A stretch of 64,000 nt of DNA. It comes from Archivesica marissinica. Lineage: Eukaryota; Mollusca; Bivalvia; Venerida; Vesicomyidae. Each line of letters opens with the position of its first letter. The stretch's first letter is position 1. A program made the position numbers and the translations under genes. A model generated the notes under the pieces. That model did not search any database, had not been told where the DNA came from, and was given only the letters and a program-made list of their open reading frames with translations. The stretch lies in the NCBI GenBank assembly GCA_014843695.1, contig JABXNX010000064.1, positions 1 through 64,000 on the forward strand, in the 5' to 3' direction. Shown piece after piece: positions 29,101 to 44,100 of this stretch.

Positions 29101-32100
29101 GTGTCGTATGTCTTCATAAGGTATAATATTTATTGAGTATAATTACTAATCCCTTAGTTTATACAAATTTATTTCAGCTTGATTGCGAAACAAGTTCTTA
29201 CAACTTAATATTAATCACTCTGGAGACATCATTCCTGATGGAATCCATCGCCATGAGGGAGAGAGAAGAGGCAACATGGAATTTAAATGCATTGCCTAAG
29301 GGCACAATCGCAACGGCTTCAGCAGAGTGCGAACTCCGGGTCTTCGCAGGTTCGATCCCCCGTCTGACCATAATAAAATTAAGTCTTTCAGATGGGACTT
29401 TAAACCTAGGTCTCGTGTCGGTGCTTTACACCGTGCACGTAAAAGAACCCGAGGGGATTCTGGAATGGGTCTGTATCATTGCACTCCAAAAATCTAAAAT
29501 TCAGGAGGTGTCGCTCATATGGGCAACCGGTAGTGAAGATAAATAAATGTAAAACACACACAATACTTTGTATCTGGGGATATAATATAGACGGACAGGA
29601 GACTTACTTGGCTTTCAGAATCTGAGCCTTCATGTTTGGATTAAAGGCCCCATCTTGTTGAATCTCTTTGAGAGCCCGGCAAGGCACGTACGCTATTCCA
29701 ATCAACAAGCTCAGTACCTTCAAAATGATCATGAAATATCTCAACAACTTATCCCTACTAAATATAGTTGATATTTCATGAATTGGTGACAAATATTCGA
29801 CAGCATAAATTTGATATATTATGTTATATTTCGGGTTTTACGTCTGCATCAGCACCATTTCGGGCTATATCGCCGGCGGGCAGTTTACTTAACAACACCT
29901 TTCCTGGGCAGGCTCCAGCGGTTAACCAGTACTTGGGTACACCAACCTCCGTAAGAAACTGCCAACTTTTTCATATAAATGAAACACGGCCTGAGCGGGG
30001 CTCGAACCCGTGACCATCAGTGATGATAGGTTACAGTGGTATACAAGTCAGCGACCTTAACCACTCGACCACGGAGGCAGACGCATACATTTTATAAGAT
30101 AATTTCTTCCTCAAATATATTTATATACAACGGTTGATGGAAAAAAAATAGTTCTAGTGTACAGAAGACATGCTTAACAAACAATGCATACATTTCAACA
30201 AATCTAATATAAATTTCACCAATGGACAATAACTGTGAAGTTTGGTCACCATTGGCCGGGGAATTGTGTGAAGCAGAATTTTGGAATCTGTAATTAAAGT
30301 ACGACCGTTTCACCTTCCGGAGGCCATCTTGGATAAAATTATCATCAGATATTGACAAAGACCCATCCCTAGTGATCGCCTCGTAATACCATCAATCTAA
30401 TAAATTATATGAAATGACCATATTCGGCTAAAATTAAACCGCACAGGCCACGCCCATTTTTGAACATGCCCGGGGCCACCATTTAAACAACTTTGAAAGA
30501 GCATTGAACATCGATCATTCCTACCTAGTTTCGGCGAAATCCGCCTGGTGGTTTGTGAAGAGATTTTTTGAAGAATTTGTGCTATTTTTAAACGGTGGCT
30601 ATCTTGGATTTCCGGACAACATTATTTTAATAACTTTGGAAAAGCTAAGTACCATACAGGTAGAGTTTGTTGACCATTGGCCAGTCGCTTTGTAAGAAGA
30701 GGACATTTGAAATCTCTCATAAAAGGATGATGACCATTTGACCTTTCGGCAGTCATCGATACCTTCAATTTGATATATGACATGACCATGTTCGTTCAAA
30801 TGTGAATAATTACCCTTATTTGACCCCTGGGCCACACCCATTTTTGATCCCAGGATCCCCATTTTAATAACGTTGATGGACCATAATACACCGATCTTTC
30901 ATACCAAGTTTCATCGAAATCTGGATACTACAGACAAGGAGTACTGTTTGGATAGCTTGGATATAACAGATACTATGTTTTTGTATAGATCAGATACTAC
31001 AGACAATGAGTACAGGCATAAAAAAGATCCTGCAGACCAGGAGTACAGGCACAAAGATACTACAGAAAAGGAGTACAGGTACATAGATACTACAGTCACG
31101 GAGTACAGACACACAGAGTACAGGTACAAAGATACTACAGACAAGGAGTACAGGTACATAGATACTACAGACAAGGAGTACACACACAAAGATACTACAG
31201 ACATGGAGTACAGACACAAAGATACTACATACATGGAGTACAGGCACAAAGATACTGCAGACACGGAGTACAGGCACAAAGATACTGCAGACACGGAGTA
31301 CAGGTACAAAGATACTGCAGAGACGGAGTACAGGCACACAGATACTACAGAAATGGAGTACAGACACAAAGATACTGCAGACACGGAGTACAGGCACACA
31401 GATACTACAGACATGGAGTACAGGCACAAAGATACTGCAGACACGGAGTACAGACACATATATACTGCAGACACGGAGTACAGACACAAAGATACTACAG
31501 ACACGGAGTACAGACACAAAGATATTACAGACATGGAGTACAGACACATAGATACTGCAGACATGGAGTACAGACACAAAGATACTACAGACACGGAGTA
31601 CAGGCACAAAGATACTGCAGAGACGGAGTACAGGCACAAAGATACTGCAGAGACGGAGTACAGGTACAAAGATACTACAGACATGGAGTACAGACACAAA
31701 GATACTACAGACACAGAGTACAGGCACAAAGATACTACAGACATGGAGTACAGGTACAAAGATACTACAGACACGGAGTACAGACACAAAGATACTACAG
31801 ACACGGAGTACAGACACATAGATACTACAGACACGGAGTACAGGCACAAAGATACTACAGTAAAGGAGTACAGGTACAAAGATATTACAGACACACAGAG
31901 TACAGACACAAAGATACTGCAGACATGGAGTACAGGTACAAAGATACTACAGACATGGAGTACAGACACAAAGATACTGCAGACACAGAGTACAGACACA
32001 TAGATACTGCAGACACGGAGTACAGGTACAAAGATACTGCAGACATGGAGTACAGACACAAAAGATACTGCAGACACGGAGTACAGACACATAGATACTG

Positions 32101-35100
32101 CAGACATGGAGTACAGACACATAGATACTGCAGACACGGAGTACAGACACAAAGATACTGCAGACACATAGATACTGTAGACACGGAGTACAGACACAAA
32201 GATACTACAGACACGGAGTACAGGCACAAAGTTACTGCAAAGAAGGCGTACAGGCACAATGATACTGCAGACACGGAGTACAACAGGTACAATGAAGGGA
32301 AGTTGAATACCTCTTTTAGGACTAGATGCATGGGTCCAGGTCCTACATGCTTCGGTAAATCTGAGATACGACCCTTGCTTAAATAAGGACCAGAAAAACA
32401 TCGGTGGTTGAAGAAAATCTTTGGGCACCAGGCACCTAGAATACATAATGTCCACGTATACCAAGAATACATAATGTCCACGTATATATTTCATAGAAGA
32501 TATCTAATAACTGTACGCAGTCACACTAATAACTGTATTAAGCAAATATTTACAAGTTGGGCTAAGTGTATACATTAAATTAATCACCTTCTATCAAACT
32601 GATTTTTAATCCGTTCTTTATATCAAAATATTTACATCGCTATTTTTTGCATGAATTTCCTTACTAATGATATGCACCCGACATGCGCATTAGATGTTAC
32701 AGGCATGCGCATTCGCAGTGCTGGGCAGCGTTTCTTTGATATTAACGGTGTGTCTTACAGTTGATGCTGTTCCAAGGCTGATCTAATTACAAGTGGCGCC
32801 AACTACAATGGGCATGCTTAACGTTAATGTGGATGCCTTAGGCCTCCACACACATTAATCACGCCCAATGTAGTTCATACCCTGATGGAAACTATTAACC
32901 CACGGTTAAAACTATTAACCCGTGGAGGTCGTGATAGCAATGTGGTAGCGTGTTCACTTCAGGTGCCAACGGCCCGGAATTCGGCATTTAACTTCCAGGT
33001 TGCCTCTCCTCTATCCCTCGTTGCGATGGATTCCATTAGGATTGAGGTCTCGACGTGAGTTGTATTAACTTGTTTCGCAATCGAGCTAAAATAAATTTGT
33101 ATAAACTAAGCACGTGTGCTACTTGCATTACCTTTTGATTGACAAGATGTAATTGAGCGATACACTTCTTCTGTTTTGCATCTAAAATGAAACAACATAA
33201 GATGAATCATTAATACATTCATTTTAACATGACTTAGCATTTTGTCTGTATATGCAATGAAGGAATTTACTGTGCTTAAATTTGCATTCTAACATGACTT
33301 AGCATTTTGTCTGTATATGCAATGAAGGAATTTACTGTGCTTAAATTTGCATTCTAACATGACTGCATTTTGTCTGTATATGCAATGAAGGAATTTACTG
33401 TGCTTAAATTTGCATTCTAACATGACTGCATTTTGTCTGTATATGCAATGAAGGAATTTACTGTGCTTAAATTTGCATTCTAACATGACTGCATTTTGTC
33501 TGTATATGCAATGAAGGAATTTACTGTGCTTAAATTTGCATTCTAACATGACTGCATTTTGTCTGTATATGCAATGAAGGAATTTACTGTGCTTAAATTT
33601 GCATTCTAACATGACTGCATTTTGTCTGTATATGCAATGAAGGAATTTACTGTGCTTAAATTTGCATTCTAACATGACTGCATTTTGTCTGTATATGCAA
33701 TGAAGGAATTTACTGTGCTTAAATTTGCATTCTAACATGACTGCATTTTGTCTGTATATGCAATGAAGGAATTTACTGTGCTTAAATTTGCATTCTAACA
33801 TGACTGCATTTTGTCTGTATATGCAATGAAGGAATTTACTGTGCTTAAATTTGCATTCTAACATGACTGCATTTTGTCTGTATATGCAATGAAGGAATTT
33901 ACTGTGCTTAAATTTGCATTCTAACATGACTGCATTTTGTCTGTATACGCAATGAAGGAATTTACTGTGCTTAAATTTGCATTCTAACATGACTGCATTT
34001 TGTCTGTATACGCAATGAAGGAATTTACTGTGCTTAAATTTGCATTCTAACATGACTGCATTTTGTCTGTATATGCAATGAAGGAATTTACTGTGCTTAA
34101 ATTTGCATTCTAACATGACTGCATTTTGTCTGTATATGCAATGAAGGAATTTACTGTGCTTAAATTTGCATTCTAACATGACTGCATTTTGTCTGTATAT
34201 GCAATGAAGGAATTTACTGTGCTTAAATTTGCATTCTAACATGACTGCATTTTGTCTGTATATGCAATGAAGGAATTTACTGTGCTTAAATTTGCATTCT
34301 AACATGACTGCATTTTGTCTGTATATGCAATGAAGGAATTTACTGTGCTTAAATTTGCATTCTAACATGACTGCATTTTGTCTGTATACGCAATGAAGGA
34401 ATTTACTGTGCTTAAATTTGCATTCTAACATGACTGCATTTTGTCTGTATATGCAATGAAGGAATTTACTGTGCTTAAATTTGCATTCTAATATGACTGC
34501 ATTTTGTCTGTATACGCAATGAAGGAATTTACCGGGCTTAAATTTGCATTCTAACATGACTGCATTTTGTCTGTATACGCAATGAAGGAATTTACAGTGC
34601 TTAAATTTGCATTATGAAAATAACTGAAAGACAAATATTAATACTTAAATTTGAAGGTCACAATGTGTGTGTTTGTGTTTTACGTTTATTTATCATCGCT
34701 AACGGTTGCCCATATGAGTGACGCCTCCTGAAGAGATTAGTCATTTTAGAATTTTGGAGGATAGCGCAATGATACAGACAGAGACTCCTCTGGTTCTTTT
34801 ACGTGCAGTGTAAAGCACCGACACAAGACCTCGGCTTAGAACCTGCGATCCCTGGATTACAAGGTCACAATGGTCAACGGTAATCCTCTATATCTACTGC
34901 AAGTAGAAACAGAAAACAACAACAAACAAATATTAATTATTATTTTATGCTTTCCAATGAAATATAGAAATTTACCAGGAAATGAAATGCGTTGCTCGAC
35001 TGGTTGAACGCAATGAAATAACACATATTTCTTCTCACCGCTTTACACGTGCGGTTCCTAGCCTCTGCATGTTGTCAACGCATATGTTTACAGACTCAAG

Positions 35101-38100
35101 CTGTTAGTGACGTCATATTTATTGTATATAATCATGATTTATAATTTTCAGCTTCTTAGAATATGGTGAGCACATTCGAAGTAAGCGCTTACTGGGGCTT
35201 TAAAACACGAAAATATTCGAAGCTTACTCTGCTAGGTGTTTCTGTCGTGGTTTAGCCTTCACTGGTGGCTTGAGCTGGTAATGGTTACTCTCACACCAGC
35301 CAACCGGGAACAGATTGTGCGAGTCTATGTCTTCTATATGACTAGCAACATCTCTCATATGATCCAAGTGTATCCATAGCAACGGACCCACAATCTTGGT
35401 GATGGTTGCCGCACAGATCTGGTTGGGGCTACTGGTATCAGGATTAACGGCCTCTAACTTCATTCCACGTTCAAAATCATGATCAGCTGTACCCTGAGAA
35501 AGGAAATATTGTGTTGGTATGTGACAAAGACTGGGAAAATAAGGCCAAATGATCAAATCTTGAGATTTTTAATGTTTTACGTGTCTCAAAACTCTTTTAA
35601 TACCTGATAACTCTTTTTTTTCTTTTTTTTTTTGGTGAAAGCATAAAGTTTCAGTTATTTCCATATTTTTACATAGATTACACATATATGTATGTATACA
35701 TAAAATAAAAAAAACAATAACAATGTGAATTTTGGCATGACCTAAATTATACATGTATGGTTTTAGAATTTATATCATTACCTGGTTTGTTTGGTATTTA
35801 AATGAAACACAAGATATATCTGAAAATAATTGGACGTTGGGCCTGGTGGTTATTGTCTAAATAAGTGATTTGTTAAAAGACTGTAGGAAAGTGTCTACAT
35901 GTGCTGACCTATTTTCAGCCATGTAGGAAAATACTATTTTGAATTCTCCCTTGAATGTATTATAAATGTCATTAGTATTAATTCTACAATCGCTTATGAA
36001 GTATCATTTATAAATACAACAACAACAATACCTTCATTAATCATTCATAAAATGTCTATAGCAAGTACATGTAGGCAACGACATGGATTTACAAAAGAGC
36101 AATATGTTAATATACTCTGTTATACTAATTGTAGTTTCTATATTATACATTTGCGAAATATATGTATTTTGCTAAATTTCTACCAATAGTATTTTATCAC
36201 AATATGCCCCCGTAAGAAACTGACAACTTTTTCATATAAATGAGACACAGTCTGAGCGGGGGTTCGAACCCATGACCATGAATGAATAAGTTTATTTATC
36301 GTTGCTACCGGTTGCCCATTTGAGCGACGGACAGGTTACCTAACAACACCTTTCCTGGGCAGTCTCCATCGGTAATTTATTAATAGTTGGCCATGTATAG
36401 TAATAACGTTTTTAAATATTTCTGTCTAAGATCTCTAAATAGAATATCCAGTGAGACTAATAACCAAGTTAACAGTATGGTATTCTGGGTATTACACTTT
36501 ATAGCCTGTTACTATATATTTTTAATTTCTTAGGTTTTGTTCGATGCCGCAGTGCTTAAAGCGACATTACATCGCAAAAAGCAAATAAAATGCATATTTT
36601 TTCACATATAAATGCATTGCTACTACAAATTCTTCTGAATACATTCAAACACCAACGTTGAATCAATAAACAGTGTTTTTGTGAATTGAAAGTATAATTT
36701 CATATAACGGTCGTCCACGCTCCTGAATTGACGTTTGTTTGTCATCTGCGTCAATACTAAACGCGAGATAATGTCGTTTACAGATAATTTAACTAAGAAT
36801 AGTCTACAAATAAATAGGCACACATGTGAGATATAGCGGTAAATCTGTACCATAAATCGTGTTATTCAGGATACACTAGTTGTATTACGCATGAATGTTT
36901 ACATTATTTTGTTATGTCAACAAACCGCGTATACGACGTTTGTTTATTAGTTGAAATACTCAGTATTCGAGGCAAATATTTGGGCGAAATTATACCATAT
37001 AATAGGAAAATACATTCTGTAGAAATTTGTGTTTTAAAAGTTGTCATGATATTTGACCATATTATGTTTGTTGCCAAATAACTTTATGAAAATTTAAAGC
37101 ATCTATCTTCATTAGTTTTTCACATTAGTACAGTCTATATCCGTTATTTCAAAGTCGGTTATGTCGAATTATCCGGTTATCTCGAAGTCGGATCAAAGTC
37201 CCCGTTCCAGAAACTATCATTTTACATATAACTGGCTCCGTTTTATATCAAATTTCGCTAAGTCAAACTTCGGTTATGTCGAAATATTGTGTTCGGTCCG
37301 ACGGAATTCGACATAATGGATGTAGACTGTAGTTGAAACAGTGAAACCTCCGAGCTAAAAATATGTGACATTTTTTTTTCCTGTAAAATTTTGTTCGAGA
37401 ACATTTGTCAGTTACATGCCTGTCAACGAAAGGGCTAAATTTGTCTTTCAAGTACAATTTTTTTTTAATGACTTCTATGAAAAGTATCGTGATTTATAAG
37501 TTTTGAGATTATTAAACTGATTTGTCGCTTGTTAGAATTTGTGTCGCAATTATTATAAACAGTTTGTTTGTTCGGGTTTTGCACCTGCATCAGCACCATT
37601 TTGGGCTACGTGTATATCGCCGGTGGTTAGTTTACCTAACAGCACCATTCCTGGGCAGGCTCCAGCGGTTAACCAGTACTTGGTGCACCAACATCGGTAA
37701 GAAACTGCCAACTTTTTCATATAAATGAGACACAGGCTCGAACACGTGACCATCAGTGATGATAGGTACAGTGGTATATAAGTCAGCTACCTTGACCACG
37801 GTGGCGGGCTGTATTGTAAACAGAAACAAAGATAAAACTTACAGAATTGAATAATCTCTCCGGTGCAGCCTTTGCACTACAAATTGATAAATACTCTCCC
37901 CATACAAAATCACCGCCAGTCCAGCCTGTAAAAATATACAAACTTGTAATACAGTCCAGCCTGTAAAAATATACAAACTTGTAACACAGTCCAGCCTGTA
38001 AAAATATACAAACTTGTAACACAGTCCAGCCTGTAAACATACACAAACTTGTAACACAGTCCAGTCTGTAAAAATATACAAACTTGTAACACACAGTCCA

Positions 38101-41100
38101 GCCTGTAAAAATATACAAACTTGTAACACAGTCCAGTCTGTAAAAATATACAAACTTGTAACACAGTCCAGTCTGTAAAAATATACAAACTTGTAACACA
38201 GTCCAGCCTATAAAAATATACAAACTTGTAATACAGTACAGCCTGTAAAAATATACAAACTTGTAACACAGTCCAGCCTGTAAAAATATACAAACTTAAC
38301 ACAGTCCAGCCTGTAAATATATACAAACTTGTAACACAGTCCAGCCTGTAAAATATACAAACTTGTAACACAGTCCAGTCTGTAAAATATACAAACTTGT
38401 TACACAGTCCAGTCTGTAAACATATACAAACTTGTAACACAGTCCAGTCTGTAAAAATATACAAACTTGTAATACAGTCCAGCCTGTAAAAATATACAAA
38501 CTTGTAACACAGTCCAGCCTGTACACATATACAAACTTGTAACACAGTCCAGCCTGTAAACATATACAAACTTGTAATACAGTCCAGCCTGTAAAAATAT
38601 ACAAACTTGTAACACAGTCCAGCCTGTAAAGATATACAAACTTGTAACACAGTCCAGCCTGTAAACATATACAAACTTGTAATACAGTCCAGCCTGTAAA
38701 AATATACAAACTTGTAACACAGTCCAGCCTGTACACATATACAAACTTGTAACACAGTCCAGCCTGTAAACATATACAAACTTGTAATACAGTCCAGCCT
38801 GTAAAAATATACAAACTTGTAACACAGTCCAGCCTGTAAAGATATACAAACTTGTAACACAGTCCAGCCTGTAAACATATACAAACTTGTAATACAGTCC
38901 AGCCTGTAAAAATATACAAACTTGTAACACAGTCCAGCCTGTACACATATACAAACTTGTAACACAGTCCAGCCTGTAAACATATACAAACTTGTAATAC
39001 AGTCCAGCCTGTAAAATTATACAAACTTGTAACACAGTCCAGTCTGTAAAAATATACAAACTTGTAACACAGTCCAGCCTGTAAAGATATACAAACTTGT
39101 AACACAGTCCAGCCTGTAAAAATATACAAACTTTAACACAGTCCAGCCTGTAAACATATACAAACTTGTACGAGTGGTTTCATGTAAAAACAGATAAGTT
39201 GTTTGATTTCCTGTAAAAACATATAATGTTGTTTGATTGGTTTCTACTTTCAAACTTCAGTTGTGTGCTTTCAGAAGATGTTCGTTTCAAGTACGAGGGT
39301 ACAACACTTACCACGAGGCGGAGTGAGCCGAACGCCTTTACACTGACACCAGGACATGGGAAGCCAAGACGGTCACAAGTACGAGTACTGTTACACTTAC
39401 CACGAGGCGGAGTGAGCCGAACGCCTTTACACTGACACCAGGACATGGGAAGCCAAGATGGTCATAAGTACGAGGGTACAACACTGTTACACTTACCACG
39501 AGGCGGAGTGAGCCGAACGCCTTTACACTGACACCAGGACATGGGAAGCCAAGACGGTCACAAGTACGAGGGTACAACACTGTTACACTTACCACGAGGC
39601 GGAGTGAGCCGGATGCCTTTACACTGACACCAGGACATGAGAAGCCAAGATGGTCACAAGTACGAGTACTGTTACACTTACCACGAGGCGGAGTGAGCCG
39701 AACGCCTTTACACTGACACCAGGAGGAAATGGGAAGCCAAGATGGTCACAAGTATGAGGGTACAACACTGTTACACATACCACGAGGCGGAGTGAGCCGG
39801 ATGCCTTTACACTGACACCAGGACATGGGAAGCCAAGATGGTCACAAGTACGAGTACTGTTACACTTACCACGAGGCGGAGTGAGCCAAACGCCTTTACA
39901 CTGACACCAGGACATGGGAAGCCAAGATGGTCACAAGTACGAGGGTACAACACTGTTACACTTACCACGAGGCGGAGTGAGCCGAACGCCTTTACACTGA
40001 CACCAGGAGGACATGGGAAGCCAAGACGGTCATAAGTACGAGGGTACAACACTGTTACACTTACCACGAGGCGGAGTGAGCCGGATGCCTTTACACTGAC
40101 ACCAGGAGGACATGGGAAGCCAAGACGGTCATAAGTACGAGGGTACAACACTGTTACACTTACCACGAGGCGGAGTGAGCCGGATGCCTTTACACTGACA
40201 CCAGGAGGACATGGGAAGCCAAGACGGTCATAAGTACGAGGGTACAACACTGTTACACTTACCACGAGGCGGAGTGAGCCGGATGCCTTTACACTGACAC
40301 CAGGAGGACATGGGAAGCCAAGACGGTCATAAGTACGAGGGTACAACACTGTTACACTTACCACGAGGCGGAGTGAGCCGGATGCCTTTACACTGACACC
40401 AGGACATGGGAAGCCAAGACGGTCACAAGTACGAGGGTACAACACTGTTACACTTACCACGAGGCGGAGTGAGCCGGATGCCTTTACACTGACACCAGGA
40501 CATGAGAAGCCAAGATGGTCACAAGTACGAGTACTGTTACACTTACCACGAGGCGGAGTGAGCCGAACGCCTTTACACTGACACCAGGAGGAAATGGGAA
40601 GCCAAGATGGTCACAAGTATGAGGGTACAACACTGTTACACATACCACGAGGCGGAGTGAGCCGGATGCCTTTACACTGACACCAGGACATGGGAAGCCA
40701 AGATGGTCACAAGTACGAGTACTGTTACACTTACCACGAGGCGGAGTGAGCCAAACGCCTTTACACTGACACCAGGACATGGGAAGCCAAGATGGTCACA
40801 AGTACGAGGGTACAACACTGTTACACTTACCACGAGGCGGAGTGAGCCGAACGCCTTTACACTGACACCAGGAGGACATGGGAAGCCAAGATGGTCACAA
40901 GTACGAGGGTACAACACTGTTACACTTACCACGAGGCGGAGTGAGCCGAACGCCTTTACACTGACACCAGGAGGACATGGGAAGCCAAGACGGTCATAAG
41001 TACGAGGGTACAACACTGTTACACTTACCACGAGGCGGAGTGAGCCGGATGCCTTTACACTGACACCAGGAGGACATGGGAAGCCAAGACGGTCATAAGT

Positions 41101-44100
41101 ACGAGGGTACAACACTGTTACACTTACCACGAGGCGGAGTGAGCCGGATGCCTTTACACTGACACCAGGAGGACATGGGAAGCCAAGACGGTCATAAGTA
41201 CGAGGGTACAACACTGTTACACTTACCACGAGGCGGAGTGAGCCGGATGCCTTTACACTGACACCAGGAAATGGGAAATATTCCAAGGTATTCAGTGTTA
41301 CAGCAGATTTGAACACGGTCCTGCAGGGTACGTACATCGTCCAGCTCCACAATGAAATATTTATTGTTGATCACCTTGGTAACCGTGGCTGGACCAATCG
41401 TGTTCATTCCTGGATTCAACGCCTCAAGCTTCATACCAACAGTAAACTGATGGCACTTTAACTTTTGCTGATCCTGAGAACAATGTAATAAAGCTTAAAA
41501 CACTGTCGTTATGTCATACTGAGAACAATGTAATAAAGCTTAAAACACTGTCGTTATGTCATACTGAGAACAATGTAATAAAGCTTAAAACACTGTCGTT
41601 ATGTCATACTGAGAACAATGTAATAAAGCTTAAAACACTGTCGTTATGTCATACTGAGAACAATGTAATAAAGCTTAAAACACTGTCGTTATGTCATACT
41701 GAGAACAATGTAATAAAGCTTAAAACACTGTCGTTATGTCATACTGAGAACAACGTAATAAAGCTTAAAACACTGTCGTTATGTCATACTGAGAACAACG
41801 TAATAAAGCTTAAAACACTGTCGTTACGTTGTGCTTGCAGTCCATTATTATTAATATTGGACTGCTGTTAAAAGGCCAGAGTATTATATTAAATCCTACG
41901 CGTACATGCAGGAAATTAACAATTTGAATTAGTAGGATCTTGTTATATAAGTGTGTGTTTTAAGTAAGATATAAGCCTCAAACGGATCCAATATGTAAAA
42001 TATTGGTATTGTCTTCGGCGCGTACTTCGGCGCTACGCGCCTAACACAGTTCAATATTTGACATATTGGATCGTTTTCGGCTTATATCCTATACGTAAAG
42101 CCATACTGTATGTACAAGATGAGAATGCCTAGAGGACGTTTGCTTTCAACAAATATTAATAATTCATAGTTCTGTTACTGCGGGCCTCCTTAGACGAGTG
42201 GAGCCCCTGCTGTCTACCGCCTCTAGGCTCCCCAGTTGCCTAAGTCGCTATGACGCTAGTTGCCTATCCCTATAAGCCTCCAGCTACCTACTCAACTAAG
42301 TCCCCTGCTGCCTACCAATCCAGGTCCCAAGCTGCCTAGCCTGCTATGACCCTAGTTGCCTACCCATATAAGCCTCCAACTGCCTACCCAACTAAGTCCC
42401 CTGTTGCCTACCCATCCAGGCCCCCAGCTGCCTACCCTGCTATGACCCAAGCTGCCTACCCATCCAGGCCCCCAGTTGCCTACCCTGCTATGACCCTAGT
42501 TGCCCACCCATCCAGCTCCCCAGTTGCCTACCCTGCTATGACCCAAGCTGCCTACCCATCCAGGCCCCCAGTTGCCTAAAAGGCCCACAACTGCCTACTT
42601 CTCAAGGCCCACAACTGCCTACTTCTCAAGGCCCACAACTGCCTACTTCTCAAGGCACACAACTGCCTACTTCTCAAGGCCCACAACTGCCTACTTCTCA
42701 AGGTCCACAACTGCCTACTTCTCAAGGCCCACAACTGCCTACTTCTAAAGGCCCACAACTGCCTACTTCTCAAGGCCCACAACTGCCTACTTCTCAAGAC
42801 CCACAACTGCCTACTTCTCAAGGCCCACAACTGCCTACTTCTCAAGGCCCACAACTGCCTACTTCTCAAGGCCCACAACTGCCTACTTCTCAAGACCCAC
42901 AACTGCCTACTTCTAAAGGCCCACAACTGCCTACTTCTCAAAGCCCACAACTGCCTACTTCTCAAAGCCCACAACTGCCTACTACGCCTCTAGGCCCACA
43001 AATGCCTACCCTCTGATGAATGTTATCATGTTGATGGCTACAACAACAACAACAACATAGATATGTGAATCAATATACAAAATGAGCTGACCTTGAAGAT
43101 ATCATCTGGTACCAGATCGTCTGCACATTCCTTGAGAGCGGTTTGAAGAAAGGCAGTCCAGCTTTCCTCTGTCTGTTCATCATATATATCTGTAAGTACC
43201 ATGAACACCTTTGAAATAGTTTCATGTTTACAAGGGACTTCTCAAGGTTCAGCAAGCTAATCGTTAAACTAGCTACTAGCACATAATTATGTTTGTTTGT
43301 TTATTTGTACTGGCTTTATGCCTAAATCGACACCATTTTGGGCTATCTCGCCGGCGGGCAGATTACCTTTCCTGGGTAGGCTCCATTGGTTAACCAGTAC
43401 TTGGTGCACCAACCTCCTTAAGAAACTGCCAAATTGTTCATATACAGAGACATGGCCTGAGCGGGGCTCGAACCGTGACCATCAGTGATGATAGGTTACA
43501 TTGGTATACAAGTCAGCGACCGTAACCACTCGAACATGGAGTCGTAATTATGTAATTCAAAATGGTCTACCGAATATTTGCACTATGGTCTATGGAATGA
43601 TTACCCTGTGGTAGTCTATGGAATGCTTACCCTGTGTTGGTCTATGGAATGCTTACCCTGTGGTCTATGGTATGCTTACCATGTGGCGGTCTATGGAATG
43701 CTTACCCTGTGGTGGTCTATGGAATGCTTACCCTGTGGTGGTCTATGGAATGCTTACCCTATGGTGGTCTATGGAATGCTTACCCTGTGGTGGTCTATGG
43801 AATGCTTACCCTGTGGTCTATGGTATGCTTACCATGTGGCGGTCTATGGAATGCTTACCCTGTGGTGGTCTATGGAATGCTTACCCTGTGGTCTATGGAA
43901 TGCTTACCCTATGGTGGTCTATGGAATGCTTACCCTGTGGTGGTCTATAGAATGCTTACCCAATGGTGGTCTATGGAATGCTTACCCTGTGGTGGTCTAT
44001 GGAATGCTTACCCTGTGGTGGTCTATGGAATGCTTACCCTGTGGTGGTCTATGGAATGCTTACCCTATGGTGGTCTATGGAATGCTTACCCTGTGGTGGT

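Noticed and set aside
30873..32494. Plus-strand 376-codon and minus-strand 527-codon ORFs
   Set aside because: 30-bp units give open frames on both strands. Only 32311-32435 is a real exon, in a different frame from the 527-codon ORF.
33289..34557. 422-codon minus-strand ORF with 21-residue repeats
   Set aside because: The unit is 63 bp and lies wholly in intron 9 upstream of exon 10. No start context, domain or splice link.
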